NCBI GenBank assembly: GCA_016788945.1
Contig: JAEUSA010000332.1
Span: forward strand, 1-13,330
Source of the DNA: Leptospiraceae bacterium
GTDB taxonomy: Bacteria > Spirochaetota > Leptospiria > Turneriellales > Turneriellaceae
Reading direction: 5' to 3'
Length of the DNA stretch: 13,330 bases
Positions 1-6,359 of this stretch are shown here, in pieces (within the stretch, counting starts at the first letter, position 1; each line of letters begins with the position of its first letter). The notes beneath the pieces are model-generated. The model was not told the origin of the DNA. It saw only the letters and a list, made by a program, of their open reading frames with translations, and searched no databases. A program made the position numbers and the translations under genes.

Positions 1-34
1 ACTCTGCGTCGGTCATGATCTAAGGTCGTCGGTG

Positions 35-60
35 AAAATCGAGCACCAAGAACGGTGCTC
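35..60 (-). terminator. Rho-independent terminator after the small exported protein
   Basis: A perfect 7-bp stem (GAGCACC / GGTGCTC, 41-47 and 54-60) with a 6-nt loop lies 10 nt past the stop codon of the 71-433 gene. Read on the minus strand it is followed by GATTTTC, a short T run. The stem is convincing and the T run is weak, so termination may be partial. Confidence 0.6.
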
Positions 61-70
61 AGATTGCTCT

Positions 71-433
71 TTATCTAAACCATATTGTATCGGCGTACCA
101 TTCACCACCCTGTTGGACGAGCGTAGTCAGCGTGCGGCCATTCTTCATTTTGATTTTGATAGTCTTCTGGCCTCTGTAGGTGTCTTCAATTACCGAGGCG
201 ACAAGGTCGTCGAGCGTGTAATTGTTGAGCTCAGCCTGCGCATTTTTCACTTTATCGGCCGTGACGCGCTCACGTTGGCGCTGGGTAAAACGCAACCTGA
301 GTTTGTCTACTTCACCCTTCTTTAAGAGCTCCAGCTGCCGGCCAATTTCTGCTCTTGCAGCCGATTTTGCATCCGCCGAAAGCGATAATGTGGCGATCAG
401 CGCGGTTACGATCACGAAGATTCTGCTTTTCAT
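71..433 (-). CDS. Small exported NTF2/DUF4878-like protein
   Basis: This 120-aa protein begins with a typical signal peptide: basic MKSR, a hydrophobic stretch to about residue 18, and a likely cut near Ala20-Ala22. Residues 25-84 read as charged amphipathic helices. Residues 90-119 read as a beta hairpin (TIKIKMKNGRT, then GGEWYADTIWF). Helices followed by a strand pair ending in 'G-x-W-x-x-D-x-I' resemble the DUF4878/NTF2-like fold of small secreted bacterial proteins, so I infer that fold; no catalytic residues are visible. An in-frame ATG at 616 would add 61 residues, but that extension overlaps the preceding gene and lacks a signal-peptide character, so I chose the ATG at 433. No clear ribosome site precedes it. 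The gene starts 31 bp after the stop of the 465-971 gene and is probably co-transcribed with it, ending at the hairpin at 41-60. Confidence 0.75.
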   Translation of the reverse strand: MKSRIFVIVTALIATLSLSADAKSAARAEIGRQLELLKKGEVDKLRLRFTQRQRERVTADKVKNAQAELNNYTLDDLVASVIEDTYRGQKTIKIKMKNGRTLTTLVQQGGEWYADTIWFR

Positions 434-464
434 AGGTCTGAACGTAAACCCGCTGGCCGGGCGG

Positions 465-971
465 TCAAGCCGATTCGCCGGCGAGCAGTTTTGCGCAGGC
501 TTTGAGGATGATTGCATGGTCTTTGACCAGCGCCTCGCGATGCGATTCGGCGATCGCCTTGGCCACGGTTGTACCCACCAGTGGAATGTTGACATGAACG
601 TGGACGTCATATTCACGAACCGTCAGGTTATCATTCAGCGCAGTGTAAGGACAGGTGGCGGTAATTTTTACCTTATCGGGCGAATATTCTGAATGCATTG
701 TAAATTTGCTGAGATAAGTTTCGGTATGGAAATAATTTGTGTCGACCATTTCGAGCAAACCGGCGGGCACCATTTTCTTCACGATTTCGGGTATCGCAGA
801 ACCGAAGCGAAAAAGCCGTTTAGTAATAACGACAGGCCCATCATTTTCGACACCCAACAGTTCCTGTGACTTCAGGCCTGGTTGATTATCGATATCGTCA
901 TATCGCAGCTCGCGCGCGGCTATGACAGTCTTTATCGGATAAGGAAACTCTTGGCGCAATTGGTAACGCAT
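465..971 (-). CDS. SRPBCC/DUF2505-like protein, paralogue A
   Basis: This is a 168-aa soluble protein without signal peptide or membrane segments. It opens with a strand-helix pattern (QEFPYPIKTVIAARELRY, residues 7-24). A middle of alternating beta strands follows, and it closes with a long helix after 'NIPLVGTTVAKAI' (128-140) ending in ILKACAKLL. An 'F-P-hydrophobic' opening strand and helix, a curved sheet and a long C-terminal helix are the layout of SRPBCC (START-like) ligand-binding proteins. DUF2505 is the family I find closest, as inference from pattern only. The reading frame stays open to 1151, but the ATG at 971 has a strong ribosome site (GGAGGGG at 981-987) at a 9-nt distance and aligns with the start of the paralogue at 1065. 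It is divergent from that paralogue and lies upstream of the small exported protein. Ligand and role are unknown. Confidence 0.75.
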   Translation of the reverse strand: MRYQLRQEFPYPIKTVIAARELRYDDIDNQPGLKSQELLGVENDGPVVITKRLFRFGSAIPEIVKKMVPAGLLEMVDTNYFHTETYLSKFTMHSEYSPDKVKITATCPYTALNDNLTVREYDVHVHVNIPLVGTTVAKAIAESHREALVKDHAIILKACAKLLAGESA

Positions 972-980
972 AATGTTTTG

Positions 981-987
981 CCCCTCC
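981..987 (-). promoter_or_regulatory. Ribosome binding site fixing the start at 971
   Basis: GGAGGGG on the minus strand sits 9 nt before the ATG at 971. It is among the best Shine-Dalgarno matches in the window and supports a 168-aa product over the 228-aa open frame. Confidence 0.7.
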
Positions 988-1064
988 AGTCTGTCTATTC
1001 GGGTGCGGAGCGCCCGTTGGCAAAATGTTTTTGACCGACACTCTGTCTTTTCGGAATTCAACTT

Positions 1065-1571
1065 GTGCAACAGGCATCCCTCGATCATCGGTTTCCTTTT
1101 TCGTTCGAGCAGCTCGTAGAAATACGCGAAGAGCGCTACAAAAACCTGCACATATGGGATATGTTTGCGGCGGCGATTCTACTCAAAGAAGACGACACGG
1201 GGGATCTCAGAACGCGCGAGTACAAGCTGCTGATCAAAACAGCACTGCCGTTATTCGCACAGAAACTTCTCGCCAATGGCGAGGCCCTCGCGTGTTATGA
1301 AGTCACGACTCTTGATCGCAAAAAACGTGAATACCGCTCAGAAACTGTGCTGCGCATTGTAAATTCAGCGATTAATTTTACCGAACGGGCACTCTACGCC
1401 CCCGACGGCACCGATCGCAGCAAACGCCATATCGATATCGAGGCGAATGTCAGAATACCCGCGATCGGTCGAGCGATTGAGAAACTGATCGTGTACGAAT
1501 TTAAAGAGCAAAGCGCAGTGGATTGCGAACGTATTTTGAAATTTGCCGCAGAGCGTTATCCGCGGCCGTAG
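1065..1571 (+). CDS. SRPBCC/DUF2505-like protein, paralogue B
   Basis: This 168-aa soluble protein is the same length as the product of 465-971 and aligns with it by eye with a one-residue offset at the start. RFPFSFEQLVEIREERYKNL matches EFPYPIKTVIAARELRYDDI. The ends also match: IPAIGRAIEKLI then D-x-x-x-ILKFAAE against IPLVGTTVAKAI then D-x-x-x-ILKACAK. I infer an ancient duplication. The predicted fold is SRPBCC-like: helix after the first strand, a sheet core with alternating strands (YRSETVLRIV, HIDIEANVRI) and a long final helix. The start is a GTG at 1065 with no strong ribosome site; it is chosen because it matches the paralogue's N-terminus. It is divergently arranged with paralogue A (93-bp gap) and converges on the permease gene with only 4 bp between stop codons. 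Function is unknown. Confidence 0.72.
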   Translation: MQQASLDHRFPFSFEQLVEIREERYKNLHIWDMFAAAILLKEDDTGDLRTREYKLLIKTALPLFAQKLLANGEALACYEVTTLDRKKREYRSETVLRIVNSAINFTERALYAPDGTDRSKRHIDIEANVRIPAIGRAIEKLIVYEFKEQSAVDCERILKFAAERYPRP

Positions 1572-1575
1572 TCTG

Positions 1576-2946
1576 TTAATCTTTTTTGACCAACGCCAAC
1601 GTCTTTTTGCCGAGCACGATTGCACCGGGCAACAGAGATGCCAGAGCACTGATCAGCACCGCACTGGTATAGATGAGGGTCTTCTGGCCGGCCGATAGGG
1701 CAAGTTTCAGCTCACTAAGATCAGTTCCAGATAAACTCGTAAACCAGGGAACTTCGGCAAGATGCGTCTGCAAAAAAGCGAGCGCCGGCCCCGACATCCA
1801 TACCGCAAGCGCAGAATGGATGAATCCCCATAGGGCACCTTCTATCGCCAGCAAAAACCAGAGAAAAAACATGGATGAGCCGAACACGAGATAGAGACCG
1901 AATTCGTAGCGATTCTGCACGGCGAGTAAGGCAAACGAATTCGCCAGCGCTATTGCCGCCAGCGAACCGAGAATAACGGCAATGATAAGAAAAATCAGGT
2001 CGAGTTTGGCCAATGATTTGAGAATCTGATCGAATTTTTTGTTCTGCTCGGGAACGCGCAGTCGTTCGGCTCGTGCTGCTTTCAGAATTTCGGGAAGCAC
2101 TTTTTCGTTGGATACCTCGACGAAAATCTGGTCAAAACTCATCAGCGCATTCTTTTGCCCGCGCTCGCGGTGCTTTTTCTGCACCCAATCGAGCGGTACG
2201 CCCAGTGCAGAAACAATTCCGGCCGGCGCAAAGCCGCAGACGACAAGCAATGCGTCCTCTGTTTTGGACCATTTGGTGCCGACGATACTCTGGCCGAGTT
2301 GCGCACGCAGTTTAAGACCTATCAGATTCTGTGCGCTGACGTTGGGTAAGCCGTTAATCATCGCATAGGCATACATGATCTCGAGGTAGGTTTCAGGTAC
2401 GATGACGGGTATTTCATCGATGAGTTTATCGCCTTTGTCTTCAACCTGTGTTCCTTTGAGTGGCGCCTTGCAGCGCAGTAACGGCTTCATCATATGGTGT
2501 GGCACGCCTTGCAGCACGACGTCGAAAGAAAAACCTAACTGAGAGAGAATCGGATCTTCAAAGCGCCCGATCGCCGGTTGCTGCAATAATTGCGTCGCAT
2601 AAACACTGCGTACATCGCCCTTTTTTCCCCAGTTTTTAGCGCGTTCGATGGTGCGCGAAGTAATCGGCATCAGATTATCCTGTTCTTTGCGAAACAGGTT
2701 CCAGCTGCGGTTTGTTTTTCCCATCTGGCTGAGTTCGGGCACCAGGCGGAGCGTTTGCGGCGGCAGACTCGATTCCATTTTGCGGCGGATCATATCTTTC
2801 AAAGGATCCAAGACGCCGAGAATCGTGATGACCACGAGCAGCGACAGAAACAGCCCGACCGATGATAGCGCATTGCGGAAAAAATGTTTGCGCGCAATAA
2901 AACCGATCAGCAAAATACGTCGCCAAATAAACCGGAGTAAATTCAT
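1576..2946 (-). CDS. FtsX/MacB-type ABC transporter permease
   Basis: A 456-aa membrane protein with the four-helix layout of the FtsX/LolC/MacB permease family. A short basic N-terminus is followed by TM1 (about 26-47), a large extracytoplasmic domain (about 50-314), TM2 (316-342), TM3 (about 355-385) and TM4 (423-446), with a basic tail. The family works with a LolD/FtsE-like ATPase and typically moves lipoproteins, lipids or peptides at the outer face of the membrane, or transmits mechanical force, instead of importing solutes. The gene starts in the last codon of the ATPase gene (ATGA overlap at 2943-2946), and AGGG lies about 7 nt before its ATG. It is the last gene of the five-gene operon. 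The roughly 265-residue outer domain is larger than in FtsX (whole protein about 300-350 aa), so I do not call it FtsX. Substrate is unknown. Confidence 0.85.
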   Translation of the reverse strand: MNLLRFIWRRILLIGFIARKHFFRNALSSVGLFLSLLVVITILGVLDPLKDMIRRKMESSLPPQTLRLVPELSQMGKTNRSWNLFRKEQDNLMPITSRTIERAKNWGKKGDVRSVYATQLLQQPAIGRFEDPILSQLGFSFDVVLQGVPHHMMKPLLRCKAPLKGTQVEDKGDKLIDEIPVIVPETYLEIMYAYAMINGLPNVSAQNLIGLKLRAQLGQSIVGTKWSKTEDALLVVCGFAPAGIVSALGVPLDWVQKKHRERGQKNALMSFDQIFVEVSNEKVLPEILKAARAERLRVPEQNKKFDQILKSLAKLDLIFLIIAVILGSLAAIALANSFALLAVQNRYEFGLYLVFGSSMFFLWFLLAIEGALWGFIHSALAVWMSGPALAFLQTHLAEVPWFTSLSGTDLSELKLALSAGQKTLIYTSAVLISALASLLPGAIVLGKKTLALVKKD

Positions 2947-3659
2947 TTCACCGCCCTTTTGATCCGTTTTTTGGGCGGGCCGCCTTTGCTGCGTTCTGTT
3001 AGTTTGCCTGCGGCGAGATCAAGAACACGGTCTGCATGTTGCATAATGTACGCGCTATGCGAGACACAGATCAGCGTGATGCCTTCGCGGCGAATGTCTT
3101 CAAGCAGAGAGACGATCGCGATTTCTGTCGCATGATCGAGGTTGCCCGTCGGTTCATCAAGCAGCAATACGGGTGGATTCATCAACAACGCGCGTGCCAG
3201 CCCCGTACGCTGCGCCTCGCCGCCTGAGATTTCTGTCGGGTATGCACGCGAACGGTGTGCAATGCCGAGCTTTTCCATACGGCTGCGCATTTGCGTTATG
3301 TTCAACGCCTGTCCGGAAAAAAGCGAAGGAAAACGGATATTTTGTTCGACGGTGAGAAACGGCAAGAGGCGAAAATCTTGAAATAAAAAGCCGATGTTGC
3401 GCTTACGAAATGCACCAAGGCCGTACTCACCCCATAGTCTGTAGACGCGGCGACCCTGAAACAGGTACTCACCTGATTTGGGACGTTGGAATCCCCCGAG
3501 TATATAAAGCAACGTGCTTTTGCCACTGCCCGATTCTCCCGCGATCACCGTAAAACTACCCGGTGTGAATTCCAGATCGAGGCTTTCGAGTATGGTCCTC
3601 TTGCCGTAGGAGAAGCTCAGTTGTTTGAGCGAAATAATAGGCTCTGCACCCGTGGTCAT
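2943..3659 (-). CDS. LolD/MacB-family ABC transporter ATP-binding protein
   Basis: This 238-aa protein has every ABC ATPase motif in order: Walker A GESGSGKST (41-49), Q-loop FLFQD (Gln94), signature ISGGEAQR (144-151), Walker B VLLLDEP (164-170, catalytic Glu169), D-loop NLD (173-175) and H-loop VSHS (His201). The 'LLLDEPTGNLD' phrase is characteristic of the LolD/FtsE/MacB branch. Its partner is the permease encoded immediately downstream with a 4-bp overlap. The start codon overlaps the stop of the response-regulator gene (ATGA, 3656-3659), and no ribosome site precedes it, so translation probably depends on coupling to the upstream gene. The last 20 residues are a basic extension (KKRIKRAVK). 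The signature has Glu where Gln is common (SGGEAQR), a frequent variant. All catalytic residues are present, so the enzyme should be active. Confidence 0.93.
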   Translation of the reverse strand: MTTGAEPIISLKQLSFSYGKRTILESLDLEFTPGSFTVIAGESGSGKSTLLYILGGFQRPKSGEYLFQGRRVYRLWGEYGLGAFRKRNIGFLFQDFRLLPFLTVEQNIRFPSLFSGQALNITQMRSRMEKLGIAHRSRAYPTEISGGEAQRTGLARALLMNPPVLLLDEPTGNLDHATEIAIVSLLEDIRREGITLICVSHSAYIMQHADRVLDLAAGKLTERSKGGPPKKRIKRAVK

Positions 3660-4717
3660 ACTGTATCGATTTCGTAGACAGAAATATTCTTATACGCCTG
3701 CGCAGCCACCGTGTTGTAGAGACAGATAACCTCGGTCTTGCGCCCACGCGCGATGTTAAATACAAGGGAAGATAATTGCTCGCGTAGCAGAAAAATGCCC
3801 CGACCATGCGGATCGTGCAAGCCGGCCGGTAAGCCCGATTCGGCGTCGTTGCTCAAATGCCGATGTAACCGGTAGAGTATTTCTTTTTTAGTAAGGCGTC
3901 CATGGGGATCGATGCAGCACATGATAACCCATTCGTCGCTGACACCAAATTGAAGAATAAACTGGTCTTCTTCGTCGAGCACGATATCTTGGTGTGCCAG
4001 CAGAATATCATGATGGCTGTGTTTGGTTTGATATTTGAAATCTCCGCTGTCCCCCACGGGAGCGCGGAACATCGCATTCGAGGTAATTTCGTCGAGCACG
4101 AGTTTGATGGTCGATTCGGGGGCCTTTTTCTGCGATTTGAATTGAGCAGCAATGCGGTCGGTCAGCTCGCCGCGTTCATAAAGTGATTTCACTTTGCAGC
4201 TATACAGCGTATCATTCGCGAAAGTACGCGGAAACGAAGTCAGCGAAGCCTGGACCTCTTTCATCTGCGGAAAATATTTCTGCACGCCAAAAATATCACC
4301 CGACAGCATTTTATCAATCGTCACCTCAATTTCTCTGAGGCTCATGCGACCATGCTTGGTAATAACTTGGGCGAAACCATGTTCTCTAATAATGTCAATG
4401 AACTCATTCACGTCATAAGATGTGATGATAATGATCGGAATTTCAGGCCTGAGCTTGCGCGCGAGCCGGCCGAGCTCGAAGCCGTTCATTTCCGGTAGTT
4501 TGACGTCGGTTATGAGCAGCTCGATATCGGGTGACATGGCGAGCGTCATCAATGCCTGCTCGGCGTTCGAGGCTACCTGCACATCATAGCGCGAGAATAG
4601 GAAGTCCCGAATCGCGAGTTGTATCGATTCGACATCCTCAACGAGCATGATTCGGTTTGAGCTTTTTTTTCCGTCGACTTCAAGGTCGAGAAATGGGGCT
4701 GAAGAAGAGCGGCTCAT
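3656..4717 (-). CDS. Response regulator: receiver domain plus GHKL (anti-sigma kinase-like) output domain
   Basis: The protein has 353 residues. Residues 21-140 are a receiver domain: acidic pair Glu27-Asp28, phosphoacceptor Asp71 (LLITDVKLPEMNG), Thr99 (IIIITSY) and Lys121 (VITKHG). The C-terminal part (about 165-345) has no DNA-binding motif. It carries GHKL ATPase boxes of the RsbW/anti-sigma type: an N-box (LVLDEITSNAMFRAP, with Glu210 and Asn214), a degenerate G1-like Asp270-Pro-His-Gly273, and a G2-like HGRGIFLLRE (304-313). By family knowledge, such domains bind ATP and act on anti-sigma antagonists or sigma factors. That this one does so is inference. An insertion between N-box and G1 (about 219-262, His/Asp-rich) is longer than usual. 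It is coupled by ATGA overlaps to the kinase gene before it and the ABC ATPase gene after it. No ribosome site is visible. Confidence 0.87.
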   Translation of the reverse strand: MSRSSSAPFLDLEVDGKKSSNRIMLVEDVESIQLAIRDFLFSRYDVQVASNAEQALMTLAMSPDIELLITDVKLPEMNGFELGRLARKLRPEIPIIIITSYDVNEFIDIIREHGFAQVITKHGRMSLREIEVTIDKMLSGDIFGVQKYFPQMKEVQASLTSFPRTFANDTLYSCKVKSLYERGELTDRIAAQFKSQKKAPESTIKLVLDEITSNAMFRAPVGDSGDFKYQTKHSHHDILLAHQDIVLDEEDQFILQFGVSDEWVIMCCIDPHGRLTKKEILYRLHRHLSNDAESGLPAGLHDPHGRGIFLLREQLSSLVFNIARGRKTEVICLYNTVAAQAYKNISVYEIDTV

Positions 4718-5448
4718 GGCATCAGCGGCAAGTCTATGGTCACCCTCGTAAATGGCTTCTTAGATACGACCCGAATTTTTCCCGCGTGTTCGCCGACAAT
4801 CTTGCGGGCGATAAAAAGGCCCAGCCCGCGGTTCTTTTCCCCGCGCGTTGTGAAGAAGGGTTCGAAGACACGGCTGACGCGCGATCGAGCGATGCCGCCG
4901 GCATTGTCGGCAAACTGAATACGGGCGAAATTGCCCGTACGCCGTGTGAAGATATTGAGTTTTACCTTTTCGCCGCCCCGCGCCTCGGCCGCATCGATGA
5001 CATTACGAATGATGTTTTGCCAAGCGCGGCGCAACCGCGAGAGGTCGCCCGCGACCGGCAGCCTGCCCGCTCCAGCGCTCACTTCGATGGTTATGGGTAA
5101 GCGCGGCGTGGCGCTGACCTGCTCGGCGAGTTTGGCGATTTCGCTGCTGATGTCCAGCGGCTGCGGGCGAAAAATTTCTCGCTTGTTGAGCGATTTGAGT
5201 TCTTCTAACAATCTCGTCGCCGAGGATAAATCATGATCCATCGTATCGAGCAACTTATGCATCGCTGCAGTCTTTGCGAGTTTTTTGCAGGCCTGTAACG
5301 TCAGGTTAAGACCAGTCAGGGGGCCATTGAGATCGTGGGCGATGACGCGAACGAAAAGCTCGAGAGACTCGAGCTTAGCCTGATAGAGTTTTTCTTGGCG
5401 GCTTTGTCGCCTAAAGGGAGAAAGATGCGGGCCGGTAGGGGGAGCCAT
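4714..5448 (-). CDS. Soluble histidine kinase without sensor domain
   Basis: This 244-aa protein is a bare histidine kinase core. It has a short basic N-terminus, the H-box RVIAHDLNGPLTGL (phosphoacceptor His38), a dimerisation helix pair (about 23-90), then the catalytic ATPase domain: N-box WQNIIRNVIDAAE (Asn149), G1 DNAGGI (181-186), F-box FEPFFTT (195-201) and G2 RGLGLFIARKI (207-217). There is no membrane segment and no PAS, GAF or HAMP domain; only about 20 residues precede the helix leading into the H-box. Input must therefore come from a partner protein. The adjacent response regulator, which overlaps by 4 bp, is the obvious phosphotransfer partner. The ATG at 5448 follows AGGGGAG at a very short 2-nt distance, 12 nt after the stop of the exported-protein gene. 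No other start codon is available before the H-box region, so this start is favoured. Confidence 0.92.
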   Translation of the reverse strand: MAPPTGPHLSPFRRQSRQEKLYQAKLESLELFVRVIAHDLNGPLTGLNLTLQACKKLAKTAAMHKLLDTMDHDLSSATRLLEELKSLNKREIFRPQPLDISSEIAKLAEQVSATPRLPITIEVSAGAGRLPVAGDLSRLRRAWQNIIRNVIDAAEARGGEKVKLNIFTRRTGNFARIQFADNAGGIARSRVSRVFEPFFTTRGEKNRGLGLFIARKIVGEHAGKIRVVSKKPFTRVTIDLPLMP

Positions 5449-5460
5449 AGCTCCCCTGTG

Positions 5461-6189
5461 TCAATAGCGCAGTGAACTCTTCATACGGTTGATGGTTTCA
5501 ACATCACCGTTTGAGGCACCACGCTTTTGGAATTCAAAAGTAAACCGGAACAGTTTCTCAAAATAAATCAGGTGCTCGATATAAAAATCGCGCTTAAACT
5601 TGATACGGTTCGGGTTTGTCGGATCGTTTTCTACGTCGGCGAGTTTCACTTTGTAGTCGGGTGTTTTCTCGGCTACATCGGTTGGTTTATTGAATGAAGT
5701 TGCCAGCAGCATTTCATTCGGGTTGCCCTTCGCCGGGTTCGGATGTGAAGACTTCGTATAGTACTTATACTGCTCGTAAAAATTCTGGTCGTCAATGATT
5801 GTCTTGATGCGAGCAAGATCTTTGCCGTTAAAATACAGGCGCATCGTTTTAGCCGCAGTGCCCACCGGTTTGCCGTAGTTATATGACTGCGGATTAAAGG
5901 TATAGGCCACCAGTTCAATATAGTCGCCGTCCTCATCTTTTCCCGTGGAAAAAATAGTCTGCGTCGGTGTCAGCTTAACTTTTGGCGCGATATCACGCAA
6001 CGTGTACAAAGCCTGCAACCGCTCAGCCACCTGGCGTATTTGGTCGTCGAGACGCTTTTCGGTATCTTCGAGATCTTTAGCCTTCTGGCTGTCTTTTCCC
6101 GCCTTGAATGATTCTTCAATGGCAGGAACCGTTCCCGTAAATGCCACCAGCGCTATCATGAGTAGAATTTTTTTTGTGTGACTCAGCAT
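5461..6189 (-). CDS. Exported coiled-coil protein of unknown function
   Basis: This 242-aa protein has a signal peptide (basic HTKK, hydrophobic core ILLMIALVAF, likely cut after VPA at about residue 23). A highly charged helix follows (about 28-62, heptad-like, KDLEDTEKRLDDQIRQVAERL), probably a coiled coil. The rest is mixed alpha/beta with no motif I recognise; conserved-looking segments include DGDYIELVAYTFNPQSY and KRDFYIEHLIYFEKLFRF. There is no lipobox cysteine, so it is probably free in the periplasm. It is the first gene of the operon, with GGGAG at a 9-nt distance from the ATG. Being co-encoded with a sensorless kinase and an ABC complex, it could be an extracytoplasmic partner of the permease; this is inference from position. 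I do not recognise the family. Confidence 0.8.
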   Translation of the reverse strand: MLSHTKKILLMIALVAFTGTVPAIEESFKAGKDSQKAKDLEDTEKRLDDQIRQVAERLQALYTLRDIAPKVKLTPTQTIFSTGKDEDGDYIELVAYTFNPQSYNYGKPVGTAAKTMRLYFNGKDLARIKTIIDDQNFYEQYKYYTKSSHPNPAKGNPNEMLLATSFNKPTDVAEKTPDYKVKLADVENDPTNPNRIKFKRDFYIEHLIYFEKLFRFTFEFQKRGASNGDVETINRMKSSLRY

Positions 6190-6287
6190 CTTCCTATGCT
6201 CCCTTTATAAGAATTCCCCTCTCTGTATCGACGCCCAAGAGCGTAAACTGAAATAAGCCTGTACTTTTTTAGGCAAAAAATGTCGAT

Positions 6288-6319
6288 AAAAAAAGCTGTC
6301 GTAAAACGGCAGCTTTTTT
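6288..6319 (-). terminator. Strong intrinsic terminator of the spermidine synthase gene
   Basis: AAAAAAGCTGTCGT (6289-6302) and ACGGCAGCTTTTTT (6306-6319) form a 14-bp stem with one G-U type mismatch and a 3-nt loop. Read on the minus strand it ends in seven T residues, 40 nt after the stop of speE. The A and T runs on both sides mean it can also stop plus-strand transcripts. It separates speE from the five-gene operon downstream. The rest of the 6190-6359 gap shows only the ribosome site of the next gene (GGGAG, 6199-6203). Confidence 0.88.
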
Positions 6320-6359
6320 CGTCGTTGATGGGGAAATCCCCCCGATGCTATTCGCGTGC

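Noticed and set aside
1..34. Possible gene ends at the left edge: a plus-strand frame stopping at 21-23, or a minus-strand start ATG at 14-16
   Set aside because: Fewer than eight codons are visible in either case, and there is no ribosome site for the minus-strand ATG, so neither can be supported.
222..692. A 156-aa plus-strand open frame opposite the first two minus-strand genes
   Set aside because: It runs across two genes that have a signal peptide and a paralogue, respectively. It is a shadow frame.
4657..5100. A 147-aa plus-strand open frame opposite the histidine kinase
   Set aside because: It lies mostly antisense to the conserved H-box and ATPase motifs of the kinase and has no domain of its own.
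6204..6209. TATAAA on the minus strand as a -10 box for the five-gene operon
   Set aside because: A transcript from it would start only about 8 nt before the ATG and would lose the GGGAG ribosome site; no -35 match lies 16-18 nt upstream.
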